In this document: piece after piece, positions 1 through 8,717 of the stretch
Numbering within the stretch: position 1 is the stretch's first letter
How the letters are laid out: each line of letters begins with the position of its first letter
Source: Chara braunii
Taxonomy: Eukaryota; Streptophyta; Charophyceae; Charales; Characeae
Reading direction: 5' to 3'
Assembly: GCA_003427395.1 (NCBI GenBank)
Contig: BFEA01000438.1
Coordinates: 633,961-657,117, forward strand
DNA length: 23,157 nucleotides
The notes under the pieces: generated by a model
The model's database searches: none
What the model was told of the DNA's origin: nothing
Seen by the model: only the letters and a program-made list of their open reading frames with translations
Translations under genes and position numbers: made by a program

Positions 1-123
1 TCTGATCACAGCAAGATCCACAAAAACCAGTTTCATCCCGGGAAGATAGCCTAAGGAAGATAAGAGTAATAGAAAACGAAGAGTTAACCATCGATTGCCT
101 TCAAACCCCAATGGAGATCCTAG

Positions 124-747
124 AAGTGCGACCCAGCAGAATGGACATGGAATCTAAAGCAAGGAACTTCAGGAATTATAACCAAATTCAACCTTCTACA
201 ATACACAACCAGACTAGGCTATAGGTTGAGACGCCAGTCGGCAAACCCGGACCCAATAATAACAGAACACTGGAAAGGACACCTTGATGTAGAATCAGAA
301 GCACTAGACCCGATACCATGGAACAGAATAGCGTCTATTAACCCTCCCAAATTCAGAAGCCTACAATGGTTAATCCTTTACCAAGCAGTCCCACTGAACC
401 AATGGCTAAACGTAAGAAAAAAAAGGAGGACAGAAGTCCCCTCAAAAGAACTATGCGCCAACTGTAGTGATGGTCAAATGGAAAACTTATATCACTGTTT
501 CCTCCTGTGTCCTAGAATAAAACCACAATGGCAAAGGGTAGCAAAGTTGTGCAATATAGTGCAGGACCATGCATCACTACTGACTTGTTTAAGGCTGTTC
601 AAAAACCGCATCACACCTTCAACTGTGGAGACAGGGCCTGGAATTGAAAAAAAAAAAAAAAGGAATACGGTGCAGGACCATGCATCACTACCATACAACT
701 CTTCATCGACAACAAGTGATAATTGCCCTTCTGGATTTAGGGTTTAG
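124..747 (+). pseudogene. LINE (non-LTR retrotransposon) ORF2 C-terminal fragment with zf-RVT zinc-binding domain
   Basis: An open frame from about 124 to the stop at 745-747 carries the C-terminal zinc-binding region that follows reverse transcriptase in plant-type LINEs. Visible landmarks are W-N-R-I..P-P-K-F, then Q-W-L-I-L-Y-Q-A-V-P-L-N-Q-W-L, a C-x2-C pair (C-A-N-C) and an H-x4-C pair (H-C-F-L-L-C) followed by P-R-I-K-P-Q-W. That order is typical of the zf-RVT family. No RT catalytic core precedes it: an in-frame TAG sits at 121-123, so this is a 5'-truncated remnant. The last ~50 codons are disturbed by a poly-A run and a 22-bp duplication (559-691). A related fragment lies at 21959-22922 in the same orientation. 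The family call is fairly secure; activity is not expected. Confidence 0.75.
559..691 (+). repeat. 22-bp direct repeat flanking a short segment that ends in poly-A
   Basis: The 22-bp sequence at 559-580 recurs without change at 670-691, and the match extends 6 bases further upstream with two mismatches. Between the copies lie 67 bp of unique sequence and a run of 14-15 A (647-661). A short segment ending in poly-A between direct repeats is what a target-primed retroposon insertion leaves, with the repeats as target-site duplication. A local slippage duplication is the alternative. Confidence 0.6.
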
Positions 748-749
748 GG
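736..749 (+). repeat. Two plant-type telomere units (TTTAGGG)2
   Basis: Two perfect TTTAGGG heptamers in tandem lie directly at the end of the LINE-derived open frame. TTTAGGG is the usual plant and many-algae telomere unit. Two units can occur by chance, so this is recorded as a short interstitial telomere-like motif only. Confidence 0.5.
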
Positions 750-885
750 TCAATCAGATCACTCATCTGATACAATTTTATTTCAAAGTATGCATACGAC
801 TTCACATAATCTAACAAGATTGCCTGTAGCTGGTCAGTTCGGTACAGAACTTGCACAGAAACACGTATACAGTGCTATACACACA

Positions 886-889
<4 letters not shown>

Positions 890-933
<44 letters not shown>

Positions 934-940
934 CTGTGTG
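890..940. repeat. Compound (CT)n-(TG)n microsatellite
   Basis: About 15 CT repeats (890-920) run straight into a TG tract with one interruption (921-940). Predicted peptides over this tract are low-complexity Leu/Ser or Val/Cys artefacts. The flanks (751-889 and 941-1239) show no recognisable gene or element. Confidence 0.9.
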
Positions 941-1239
941 TTTTGAATTTCCACCACAACAGTCCCTATTCCACCCAGACGAGCAGATTCGAGTTGAGCC
1001 AGCCCAACAATTAAAGAATTTCACCTCGTTAGCAAGCAACATGAATCATAATAGAACCATTCAGAACTGTGTTAGCTGGGGTTTCTTTGGGGCAACAGCT
1101 CCTCTCTTACTACGCCTCGCACGTACAGAAGCCGCCCACGTTGATTGTGGTTAAGCGGCAGCTGCCCACATCCCCGTGTGCCTTAACAGCCCACTTGCAT
1201 GTTATAACAGGAGGCAGAGTAAAGGGGAAGGTATGCTCC

Positions 1240-1249
1240 TGTGCATGTG

Positions 1250-1289
<40 letters not shown>

Positions 1290-1322
1290 CGCACGCGTGT
1301 GCGCATGTGTGTGTGCGTGTGC
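1240..1322. repeat. Alternating purine-pyrimidine tract, (GT)n with CG/CA variants
   Basis: From 1240 to 1322 purines and pyrimidines alternate without a break: about 17 pure GT units at 1252-1286, then a GC/CG/CA-rich alternating stretch. Such sequence is a classic candidate for left-handed Z-DNA under negative supercoiling. Peptides predicted across it (poly Val/Cys, or His/Thr on the other strand) are repeat artefacts. Confidence 0.9.
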
Positions 1323-2040
1323 CCGGTCATTATCACTGTGTCTAGTCTGAAAGTGGCACCGAATACAGCTACAATGACTGGGCATTCTATTCGGTTGAAG
1401 ACGGTAGTGGTTCTGGACAACCTCATCCACGGACACTTTGATCTGAAAGTGACTCCGCATTTACAACAACCCTGAGCAACCAAAAGCAACGAAGAATGCA
1501 GGAGTCTTCTTCTTCCTCGTCACCACCTCATACCCCTGGCTAGGCTGCCGTAGCAGCGGTAACCCCACAACTGTCACAACGTGCCAATCTGAACCAGCAA
1601 CCCCAATGATAGCAGCGCCAGCTCAGTGCCTGTCCATCGCCAGAGAGTTGGACCATACTTTGAATGGTAGAAGAGAGTTATAGGTAGAGTAGAGCTAACT
1701 TTGATGACAAAGTGGAGGGGCTGAAGATTGGACTCTTGTTATTCTTTGTTAATTGTTCAATTGATCATTGATGTTCATTATCCATTTCGCTATTTAATAA
1801 TATTTAACACTTTATCGATTTCTGTTCAATCTCTCTACTTGTAATGTTTGTATGACTGGCTTTAAGTCGAGACCGGAATTGGTTGCTTGCAATGAATTTG
1901 GTGCAGTAATAAACCCATGAACCAGTGAGGCACTGTAGAGAGCATCACACACAATTGTAGGTCAGTTCAGGGATACATCGATGCGATCGATAACCCAGGT
2001 TGGTTCACTCAATAACTCACTTCCCCTGTGGACAATCTGG
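1323..2040. other. Unannotated stretch, no gene seen
   Basis: No convincing coding region, RNA gene or element boundary is visible. The second half (about 1680-1860) is AT-rich. A 10-bp inverted repeat pairs TAACCCAGGT at 1991-2000 with ACCTGGGTTA at 2071-2080, reaching into the tRNA-like segment that follows. Confidence 0.5.
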
Positions 2041-2092
2041 GGACTCGAACTCTAGCCTACCTGGATGATGACCTGGGTTAAACACCACACCA
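2041..2092 (-). other. tRNA-like A box and B box pair, possible SINE head
   Basis: On the minus strand an A-box-like element (TGGTGTGGTGTT, 2092-2081) is followed 29 bases later by a good B box (AGTTCGAGTCC, 2051-2041). The spacing is that of an internal RNA polymerase III promoter in a tRNA or tRNA-derived SINE. I could not fold a full cloverleaf. No poly-A tail or target duplication could be assigned, and the A box overlaps the start of the Ty3 integrase frame. This is therefore a candidate only. Confidence 0.35.
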
Positions 2093-2772
2093 CACCATTC
2101 GCCCTTGTGGAAGACAGGCTCTACCTTTCATATACTTGGTCTGTTCAAAGCACCAGTCCTACTCCTTCGCGCCCCCTTCTACCGCTCTATCTTCATTTGA
2201 CGGAGCTCCTTGTCAAGGCACGGGACCAGATGTCGAAGACGCAGCAACGCATGAGCCATCGAGCCAATCGCCAGCGTCTTCCTTGCCCGTTCCGCGCGGG
2301 CGGCCTCGTTTGGGTCTCCGCCGCAGAATTCAGCCTCGAACAAGATCTCTCTCGCAAGCTCCTTCCGAAATGGAAGGGGCCTTGCCGCATTGTAGCACCC
2401 GCTGGTGACGCACCCGAAGGACCTTCATTTGTCATTCAGGTGCCCGCCCACTTGCCCGTCTACCCGGTTTTTTATTGTTCAAAGTTGGCTCTCTTCGTTT
2501 CGGCGGAACTTGACGACTATCCCGGGCGACGATCGCAAGACCCACCCTCCATTTTGCAGCGGCGCTACGGCACCAAGCCAACAGATTACTTAGTACATAT
2601 TTCCTATTGTAGCCATAAGGCTGACCGTTGGTTGACACGTGTGGAACTTCAGGCTAAAGCCCCCGATGTCCTCGAACGTTACAAATGCAAACAGCAACGC
2701 AAGCCGGCTCCTTCGACTCCACGCCGTACTCGCGTCCAGGTTCCGCCATCGGATCGTCAGCTTCGCCCTTGA
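2084..2772 (+). pseudogene. Ty3/Gypsy chromovirus integrase C-terminus plus chromodomain (5'-truncated pol)
   Basis: An uninterrupted frame ends in TGA just before a polypurine tract. In order it shows T-P-F-A-L-V (the end of the integrase core); a helix with A-N-R-Q; the F-R-A-G-G-L-V-W-V barrel strand; R-K-L-L-P-K-W-K-G-P; an I-Q-V-P-A-H-L-P-V-Y-P-V-F strand; then a chromodomain-like segment (Y-L-V-H near 2590, D-R-W-L-T-R near 2625, A-P-D-V-L-E-R-Y near 2665). This is the C-terminal layout of chromovirus integrases, where the chromodomain guides insertion. Everything upstream (gag, protease, RT, RNase H, integrase core) is missing. The second element carries homologous I-P-A-H-L and D-D-R..F-T-R-A-E-L-L segments at 10040-10320, so the two are related. 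Confidence 0.8.
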
Positions 2773-3011
2773 CCCGGCTTGACTTCATAATGAGGGGGGA
2801 GTGTTACATGCTGAGCCTGCACACGAGCCCCATTTCAGGGGCCCGAACGTTGCTGGGGGCCCCCAGGCCGCACGCCCTTCGGACATGCGCCCTGGAGGCC
2901 CACGGCCAGCCTTAGGGCCGCATGTTTCGATTTGATGCAGCATTTATTTATTTATTATTTATTTGCTGTCCTATTTTTGTCTGTTCAGGTGTCGTTTCGG
3001 ACTTGCAGTTC

Positions 3012-3040
3012 GTCCGAACAGACTTTTGGTCTGTTCGGAC
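3012..3040. other. Perfect 12-bp hairpin in the U3 part of the LTR
   Basis: GTCCGAACAGAC at 3012-3023 and its exact reverse complement at 3029-3040 are separated by five bases. The same half-site, CTGTTC..GG, recurs just upstream near 2980. A palindrome in U3 could be a dimer-binding regulatory site or a relic of template switching; the sequence does not decide. Confidence 0.7.
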
Positions 3041-3468
3041 AAAGGCCACGTTTTGGGCCTTGTTCACTCGCAGGCAGGTCCTTTCGGGCCAGGTTCGTGT
3101 TCATCCAGTAGCGGACGTCCGGTAGGGCCTCCCTGCATCGGCAGGGAGGGCCTGGACGTCAGGTAGGGACCCAGGCAGAGGAACACCAGCGAGGCCCGAC
3201 GCTACATATAGCTGGTTCAGGCCAGGGCAAACACACAGTTCGAGTAGCTCACTTCTTGGGCGACACGCTGCAGGACCAGCGCGACACAGCGCTGCGTTAG
3301 AGGTAGAGGTGTAGGTAGGGAGTGAGGCGGTGGCCATACCTGCCATGGCGGTACTTACCTGGGCGCCATAGCTGGACTTCAGGCCAGCAACCTGCACACA
3401 GAGACGCGTCGGCGGCAGTTAGTACATGAAAGCAGTTACCTGCAGGTGAGACAGCGAGGAGGACGACA

Positions 3469-3573
3469 TCATCTTCTTCTTCTTAATCTCACCCTCCATC
3501 TCTCCTCCCGCCTTCCTTCTTCTTCCTCTTCTTCTTCTTCTTCTTTCAGAGAGAGAGAAAGAGAGAGAGAGAG
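3469..3573. repeat. TTC-rich polypyrimidine tract followed by GA repeats
   Basis: A long pyrimidine tract of CTT/TTC units (about 3469-3547) changes abruptly into a GA/AG tract (3548-3573). It lies in the distal part of the LTR, or just beyond it if the LTR ends earlier. Confidence 0.8.
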
Positions 3574-3636
3574 GTTACAGGCAGAGGTTACATAGGGCTA
3601 TGAGGCCCAGGATCTGATTCGACTTTTTTGTGGCAG

Positions 3637-4196
3637 ACATTGATTGGACATTCGACAGGGAGACTATTTTTGGACGTCGCTATCGCGATCTTGGTCTTCT
3701 CCCTCATCTCCAGCTTCGTCTCGCCTCTCCCAAATGTCCTCATCCGTGGTACATCCCCATGTGCGTGCTCAAGGAGGGACTTTTCTTCCAGGTACGCAGT
3801 CCCTCCCCTCTGTCTCACATGTGTGGTGAATGATGGGTTGTCGCGTCAGTATCTGAGAGGTCAGGTGATATCTTTGAGTCTTCCGCTGCACTACATTGTG
3901 CAATTTTCGTATGTATCTGGATGTACATTGGTTGTTGATGCTTTGCTGAGGCTGCATTGTCCATTCGAGTCCTTTTCATCACTTTGCGGATCCTTGGCTC
4001 CATACACATTGCAAGATCGAGCAGGTATCATACCTGAGGGCATTTCTGAGGTGACTGAAAAGTTGATTGGGCCCACTGCGATCTTTCACCCTGTTAAACA
4101 CTACCTGCGAGCCTCCTTTTGCCGAAGTGGAAAAGAACTGCGCACCAAGCTTCGTCGAAGCACCAGCACGATGTTTTTCTTTTCTTCGCCCCAGGT
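3637..4196 (+). CDS. Exon-like stretch of an unidentified gene or element
   Basis: I do not recognise the product. At 3618-3636 a pyrimidine-rich run ends in GTGGCAG, a good 3' splice site. The reading from 3637 (two bases of a split codon, then I-D-W-T-F-D-R-E-T-I-F-G-R-R-Y) is protein-like and reaches CTTCCAG|GTACGC at 3791/3792, a good 5' splice site. A different frame stays open from 3604 to the stop at 4207-4209, with protein-like text in its second half (E-G-I-S-E-V-T-E-K-L-I-G-P) before CCCCAG|GTAAAA at 4196/4197. This may be two exons of one gene, or an element fragment. No ATG in good context was found. Confidence is low. Confidence 0.25.
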
Positions 4197-4209
4197 AAAA
4201 ACAAACTAG

Positions 4210-4408
4210 TGTGAAATTGTAATTGTTATGGATCCTCAGGACTACCAACCAAAAATGGATGGCGCCATGAGCCAAAAGGAAAAGAACTCGTGCCCGTGCC
4301 GCTTCGTCTTTCTTGGGCGTGCAGCACGAAATTTCGGATCAGTAAAAACAGCCTTGAACACAGTGGTGGTCCTGGTGAGCTTTACCTCCTGGTGAGCTTT
4401 ACCTAAAG
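4210..4408. other. Left flank of the complete Ty3/Gypsy element, with a 17-bp tandem duplication
   Basis: No gene is seen. CCTGGTGAGCTTTACCT occurs twice head to tail (4371-4387 and 4388-4404). The four bases AAAG at 4405-4408 directly abut the 5' LTR and match AAAG at 11622-11625 after the 3' LTR, forming the target-site duplication. The duplication therefore predates, or arose at, the insertion site. Confidence 0.7.
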
Positions 4409-5337
4409 TGAAACGGTTTTCACCTTTGCAGTAGCAGATGCAGATCCCAGGGCTTAACCCCTAGACCTTGCCCTCAACCGTGTACAATACCACGTCGACC
4501 CCTGTGTGTTTGAACCCGTGACCTGTGTCTTGAAAGTTGCCTGTCTGCGCGTAGTAGGTAGTGTGGTCAGCGGGTCTCGAACAGTAGGTCTGTAGGTTAG
4601 AAGTCTTAGCAGTGGTAGCGGTTGTAGCTGCTACAGTGCTGAAAGGTCAAGGTCGTAGCTGCTACAGTACCGAAGGGTCAAGTCCACAACCTTGTGGAAG
4701 GTCCGAAGTGACCCTTTGTGTAGTCTTAGGCGAAGGTCTGTAGGCAAGTGGGCACTTGGTTAGTCCAACCTCGCCTAGTCAGCGGTACCCAGTCAGACTG
4801 TCAGAGTCACACTTTGTCCAGTCAGCAAGTACCATGTGGGACTGTGTGCACCCTGGGCCCGATGTGAAGGAGCAGACCAGCGACCAAGCCATGCATTCAT
4901 TCTGCCTGTGAGCCATGCGGAAGCGCTGCCTGAGCGTCTTGTGCAAGGAGGTCTGCAGGTACCCGAAGGAGAAGTGGGCTGCGAGGGAGACAAAGCGGCC
5001 ATAGCCGCTAGTAGCTAGGAGGTAGAAGGCAGCCATAGCTGCCATAGGTTAGAGATAGGCTGTAGCATGCATGTGTGAGCGTGTTGCGTGAAGTGTACGA
5101 GCATGTGTGGGACATCCAGGGAGATCCAGAGTAGCGTGCGTGGGAACAGTTGCCGCGAATACAGTGTTGGCTGGGGTTGCGTGGGCGCACAGGCGCCATA
5201 GCCATCAGAAGCAAGTTTGAATCTGAACTGTGTTCTTGGCCTCAATATCTCTGAGATTCATGTGGGCGCCTGGCGCCAGTGTGATTGCCATCTGTTTTCA
5301 TGCATGCTGAGTAAGGAAGAAGACGAGTCTGGTTGCA
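4409..5337 (+). repeat. 5' LTR (929 bp)
   Basis: It aligns along its length with 10399-11621 but has a single copy of the central block that is duplicated there. It also lacks about 31 bp (near 4888) that carry a TATAAAT motif in the 3' LTR, and it has about 24 extra bases near 5217-5240. Its end is fixed by the PBS three bases later. The motif GCCATAGC occurs three times (4998, 5032, 5195), and GGGCGCCTGGCGCCA lies at 5264-5278. Confidence 0.85.
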
Positions 5338-5339
5338 AT

Positions 5340-5354
5340 TGGTATAGGAGCTGG
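5340..5354 (+). promoter_or_regulatory. Primer binding site, initiator-Met tRNA-like
   Basis: TGGTATAGGAGCTGG begins two bases after the 5' LTR. The usual plant Ty3 PBS complementary to initiator-Met tRNA starts TGGTATCAGAGC; nine of its twelve bases match here. Position and match together make this the minus-strand primer site, partly decayed. Confidence 0.75.
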
Positions 5355-5501
5355 TTCCCGCTGTCCCGCATTGCCATCATCGTCATCAGGAAGGAGAGGC
5401 GCCAGTTGGGTGCCACGTCAGCGTCCGCCATAGAAGAAGAAGGAGCCGCCATAGCTGCACCACTGCAGGAGGACGCCGCGCTCCTGCACAGACGGCAATG
5501 A

Positions 5502-5565
5502 AGAAGAAGAAGAAGAAGGAGGAGAGAGAGAGAGAGAGGGAAAGAGAGAGAGGGTGAGAGGGCGA

Positions 5566-5658
<93 letters not shown>
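5502..5658. repeat. GAA then (GA)n microsatellite in the element leader
   Basis: Several GAA/GGA units (5502-5520) pass into interrupted GA repeats and then 44 pure AG units (5571-5658). Serine/leucine-rich or Glu/Arg-rich peptides predicted on either strand are artefacts. In plants GAGA tracts can be bound by BBR/BPC proteins; whether this one is bound is unknown. A perfect 16-bp palindrome, GGCGGCTATAGCCGCC, follows at 5700-5715. Confidence 0.9.
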
Positions 5659-5661
<3 letters not shown>

Positions 5662-5900
5662 CGATACAAGATTGGTTGTTGTGGCTCAAGGAGGAAAGTG
5701 GCGGCTATAGCCGCCGAGCTCGGACACAGAGTGGAAGACAAAATAAGGGACCAGAAGTGAGAAGGAAGACCGAGGAAGAAGAAAGAAGTAAAGGAGGGAG
5801 AGACGAAGGAGGAGAGAGAAACCATAGCCGGGGTGAAGAAGGAGGAAGGTGAAGGTTGGTGAACGAGAAGGGGTCGGCAGCCATAGCCGAACTTGAAGAG

Positions 5901-6055
5901 TTGACCGGAACTTGACCGAGGCATTGACCGGAGCATTGACCGAGGAGGTTGACCAGTGTTGACCAAAGTGTTGACCGGCGTTGACCTAGGAGGTTGACCG
6001 ACATTGACCAAGGTGTTGACCAGCGTTGACCGAGGCTGTTGACCGAGATCTGACC
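5901..6055 (+). repeat. Array of 13 TTGACC (W-box core) sites with a 45-bp higher-order period
   Basis: Exact TTGACC begins at 5901, 5912, 5924, 5936, 5949, 5959, 5971, 5981, 5994, 6004, 6016, 6026 and 6039, with a decayed CTGACC at 6050. From 5949 the spacing repeats 10, 12, 10, 13, a 45-bp higher-order unit present about twice (5949, 5994, 6039). TTGAC[C/T] is the W box bound by WRKY transcription factors in plants and streptophyte algae. The array lies in the transcribed leader upstream of gag. The minus strand is also open across it with a 15-residue repeat, so a repeat peptide is possible but less likely. Confidence 0.85.
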
Positions 6056-6679
6056 AAGCTGGAGCTGGTATAATCTCGCCAAGCCTTCAACCTATCCCCC
6101 CGCCCTATGGATGCGCACTCACCCCATGGTACTTGCTGAGCGTTTGTCTCTTCTTTCTGCATTGAGTCACTTCGGTCCAGGTGATACGATTCTGTGTATG
6201 AAGTCGTAGAGCTGTGTTGACCAAACCCACACAGGCTGAGTAGGGCTGCTGTCCATGTCTAACGACTGACACGTCCCGGAGGCCTAACCCTCCCAAGGAC
6301 CGGTACAGACCGGCGGGCTGCTCAGTGTGGCATGGTTGGCCCAAAATCCGAGCTGTGGGCTGCACAACCAGCTGCCTAAGTGTTGAGAGGACTTGCTGAT
6401 CACGTCATCCTGTTTGCGAGGTGAAAGAATTCCTGAGGAGTTACGGGGGATCTCCTTAAATGCCTCCTGATCAGTAGTGAAGTCCTGTAGTGACAGCATT
6501 ATCAGTAGGTCTAGGTTAGAGACCATAGTTGACAGGACCTTAGCAGTAGGTCTAGGCTAGAGACCATAGTTGACAGGATTCCAAAAAGATTTTGTAGTCC
6601 TTAGAGAGGCAGTCTGTCAGTTGGTGGACAAGTCTACGTGGTGAGGAGTGGAACAGTCACTTGTTGTGCACCGTTCACC
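6056..6679 (+). other. Untranslated leader between TTGACC array and gag
   Basis: No coding region is recognised. A 35-bp sequence with one mismatch is repeated in tandem at 6503-6537 and 6544-6578 (period 41). Each copy contains GGTCT..AGACC, which can form a small hairpin. The sequence is otherwise unremarkable. Confidence 0.6.
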
Positions 6680-8717
6680 ATGGATGACTATCCGATGTAT
6701 CGCCTGCTCGTGGGGTTCTCCCTGTGGGAGACCCTTTGGTGTCTCCTGTTCCCATTAGGCTTCTTGCACACGTCCCACGTGTCGAATTGAGACGAGGGGT
6801 GGTACAGGGATCACTCCTTATACAAAGGAGCAGGAGAAGGAGGCCGCGGGGATATTGGTCGAGCAGAAGGCCAGGAGAGATAAAAAGGAGTTGCAGAAGA
6901 AGGCGAAGAAGTTGGCGTTCCTGGACGAGAGTAATAAAGGAAAAAGAGTTTTGAAGAGGTTGCACAAGGAGAAAGAGGAAGTTGCAGCCTCAGTGGATGA
7001 AGAAGAAGAAGAAGAAGTTGCGACTCCCTGAAAGGGGAGTCAAGTGGCACGAAGCTGACAGACACAAGACTGGAAAAAATGGTGACTGAGTAGGTGGCGA
7101 CTAACCTGTCGATGGGAGAAGAAGAGGAAGAGATATTATATGTTCCCTAGGCTGAGAGGGAGGCGGCGATAAAGGAGATCCAAGCGGAGACAAATCCCTT
7201 GCGTCGGCACTATGGATGAGGAGAAGAGGCTGGAGTGGAAGTTGCGTCTCACAAGGGAAAGAAGAATGCGAATGAAGGTGGCAGACGAGATGCAGAAGAG
7301 ACTGAATGAGGCCGCAGAGAGGGGAGGAGAGTTGAGTGAGACTGCCGATCTCAAGACCCAGATCGGACTCCTATCCGAAAATGTAGAGGTATTGTCGAGG
7401 GCGCAGCAAGAGCGATTCCGCCATCAGAGGGGCCACGATATCGCCCTGCAGTCCATACGCTTAGGGTTTAAAGACTTTGCACGTGATATGATGCTTGGTG
7501 TGGGCACAAAAGTGCAGGTGCGATTAGACAATACATAGAAGTTTTGCACAGACGCTATAGAAGCCGCCAGAATAACGCCCCCGAAGGAGGAAGAAGCACG
7601 CCCCCATAGAGAGCACGTAAACGTGAAGTTCCCTAATCCCTACAGTGGGAAAAAAGGAGAGAACTTCAATAACTGGGAGACCAACATAAATTCGTATGTG
7701 CACCTCCAGGATATCATCCCCGAGGAGCAAGTCCTCATGACCTTCCACGCCCTTAGAGATGAGGCCTCTAGCTTTGCCAAGTCGTTAGCCCGAGCCGCCG
7801 GATGTGGCAATGATATGGTTGCCTACTCAGCGATCACGCCCTTAAGCGAGTTTTTGAAGGCCCTTCGGGATCGGTTTGCAGACGTCACTAGGGGGCTCAA
7901 GGCCTCTGACAAGCTGCATAGTATTCACTCACGACAGTGGAACAGTGCCAAGGCACTCAAGTGTGTGATGGATGAGTTAGTCGCCGTCCCTTACCATGGG
8001 GTTACTGAGCCCCAATTGGTTTAGCTATTCTTTCGTGCCATGCCCGAGAGTTTACATGAGCACTTTTATGAGAAGAGTAAACAGCCAACATGACCTACGA
8101 TACATCGAGTAGGGATGTTGTGACGTTCAAGGCACAGTCCATGCCAGCTTCCACTTTCTGGCATAAGGACTTGGACAAAGGCCAAAAGTGGAAGGGGCGT
8201 ATCATCTCTGGCCAAGTCAAGGCCAAGGATCATCTGATCCTCACTTTAGATGAAGGTGGTATGGAGGAGGTCCCATATAGTCAGATTGAGTGGGGCCTCG
8301 AGGAGGAGGACAGTAATGTGAGTCAGGGGAGCACTTATATTGTTGTCGCGCCCGAAGGGCGGTTGCAAGGAAGAGGAGGAGGCCAAGGCCAAAGTGGCCA
8401 GTCCTCCGGTGGTTGAGGACAGGGCAGCTAGGGGGTTGGTGGCAGAGGAAACCGCCAAGAGGGAGGTAGGGGTCAAGGTCCCCCACAAAACCGTCCGCGA
8501 TCTAATCGATCACCTTCCAGGAGGGGTCAATGGCACCCTGGTCTGCCCTAGGGCAGACCCTAGGAATCGTTGGCCATAGACCAAATGGTTTGGCAGAGGA
8601 GAATCGATGATGGTCAGTGCATTTACTGTGGTGACCCGGGGCATATTATCAAATATTGCCCCAAGTACAAGGATGCCCGACGATCGGCTGCAGAGGCAGC
8701 AAAAGGCAACCGCCGGT
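6680..8717 (+). pseudogene. gag of the complete Ty3/Gypsy element, broken by stops and frameshifts
   Basis: Gag builds the virus-like particle and binds element RNA. An ATG in good context (CACCATGG, 6680) is the likely start. Coding potential then moves between frames: a Lys/Glu-rich coiled coil (6822-7031), a second helical stretch with in-frame TAG at 7091 and 7148, then a capsid-like region from 7212 with TAG at 7536 and 8022 (K-F-P-N-P-Y-S-G-K near 7626, W-E-T-N-I-N-S-Y-V, L-R-D-R-F-A-D-V). A third stretch from 8090 runs through a Gly/Gln-rich linker to a CCHC zinc knuckle (C-I-Y-C-G-D-P-G-H-I-I-K-Y-C, 8618-8659). At least five stops and several indels mean no intact Gag is made. Confidence 0.8.

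Larger units (their letters stand above)
2791..3592 (+). mobile_element. Polypurine tract and 3' LTR of the truncated Ty3/Gypsy element (right end uncertain)
   Basis: After the pol stop codon comes a purine tract (2791-2801), then TGTTACATG at 2802, a normal LTR start. A TATA-like CATATAG lies at about 3204-3210. Two GGTTACA strings end near 3579 and 3592, and either could be the LTR end (TG..CA), giving 778-791 bp. With no second LTR here the right boundary is inferred. The body holds a TTTA-rich stretch (2941-2967), two strong hairpins (3012-3040 and 3129-3148), a repeated GGACGTC[C/A]GGTAGGG around the second hairpin, and pyrimidine and GA tracts near the end. Confidence 0.65.

Noticed and set aside
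5258-6082. Long minus-strand open frames across the GA and TTGACC repeats (Leu/Ser-rich)
   Set aside because: They are produced by dinucleotide and 45-bp repeats that lack stops; no family resemblance.
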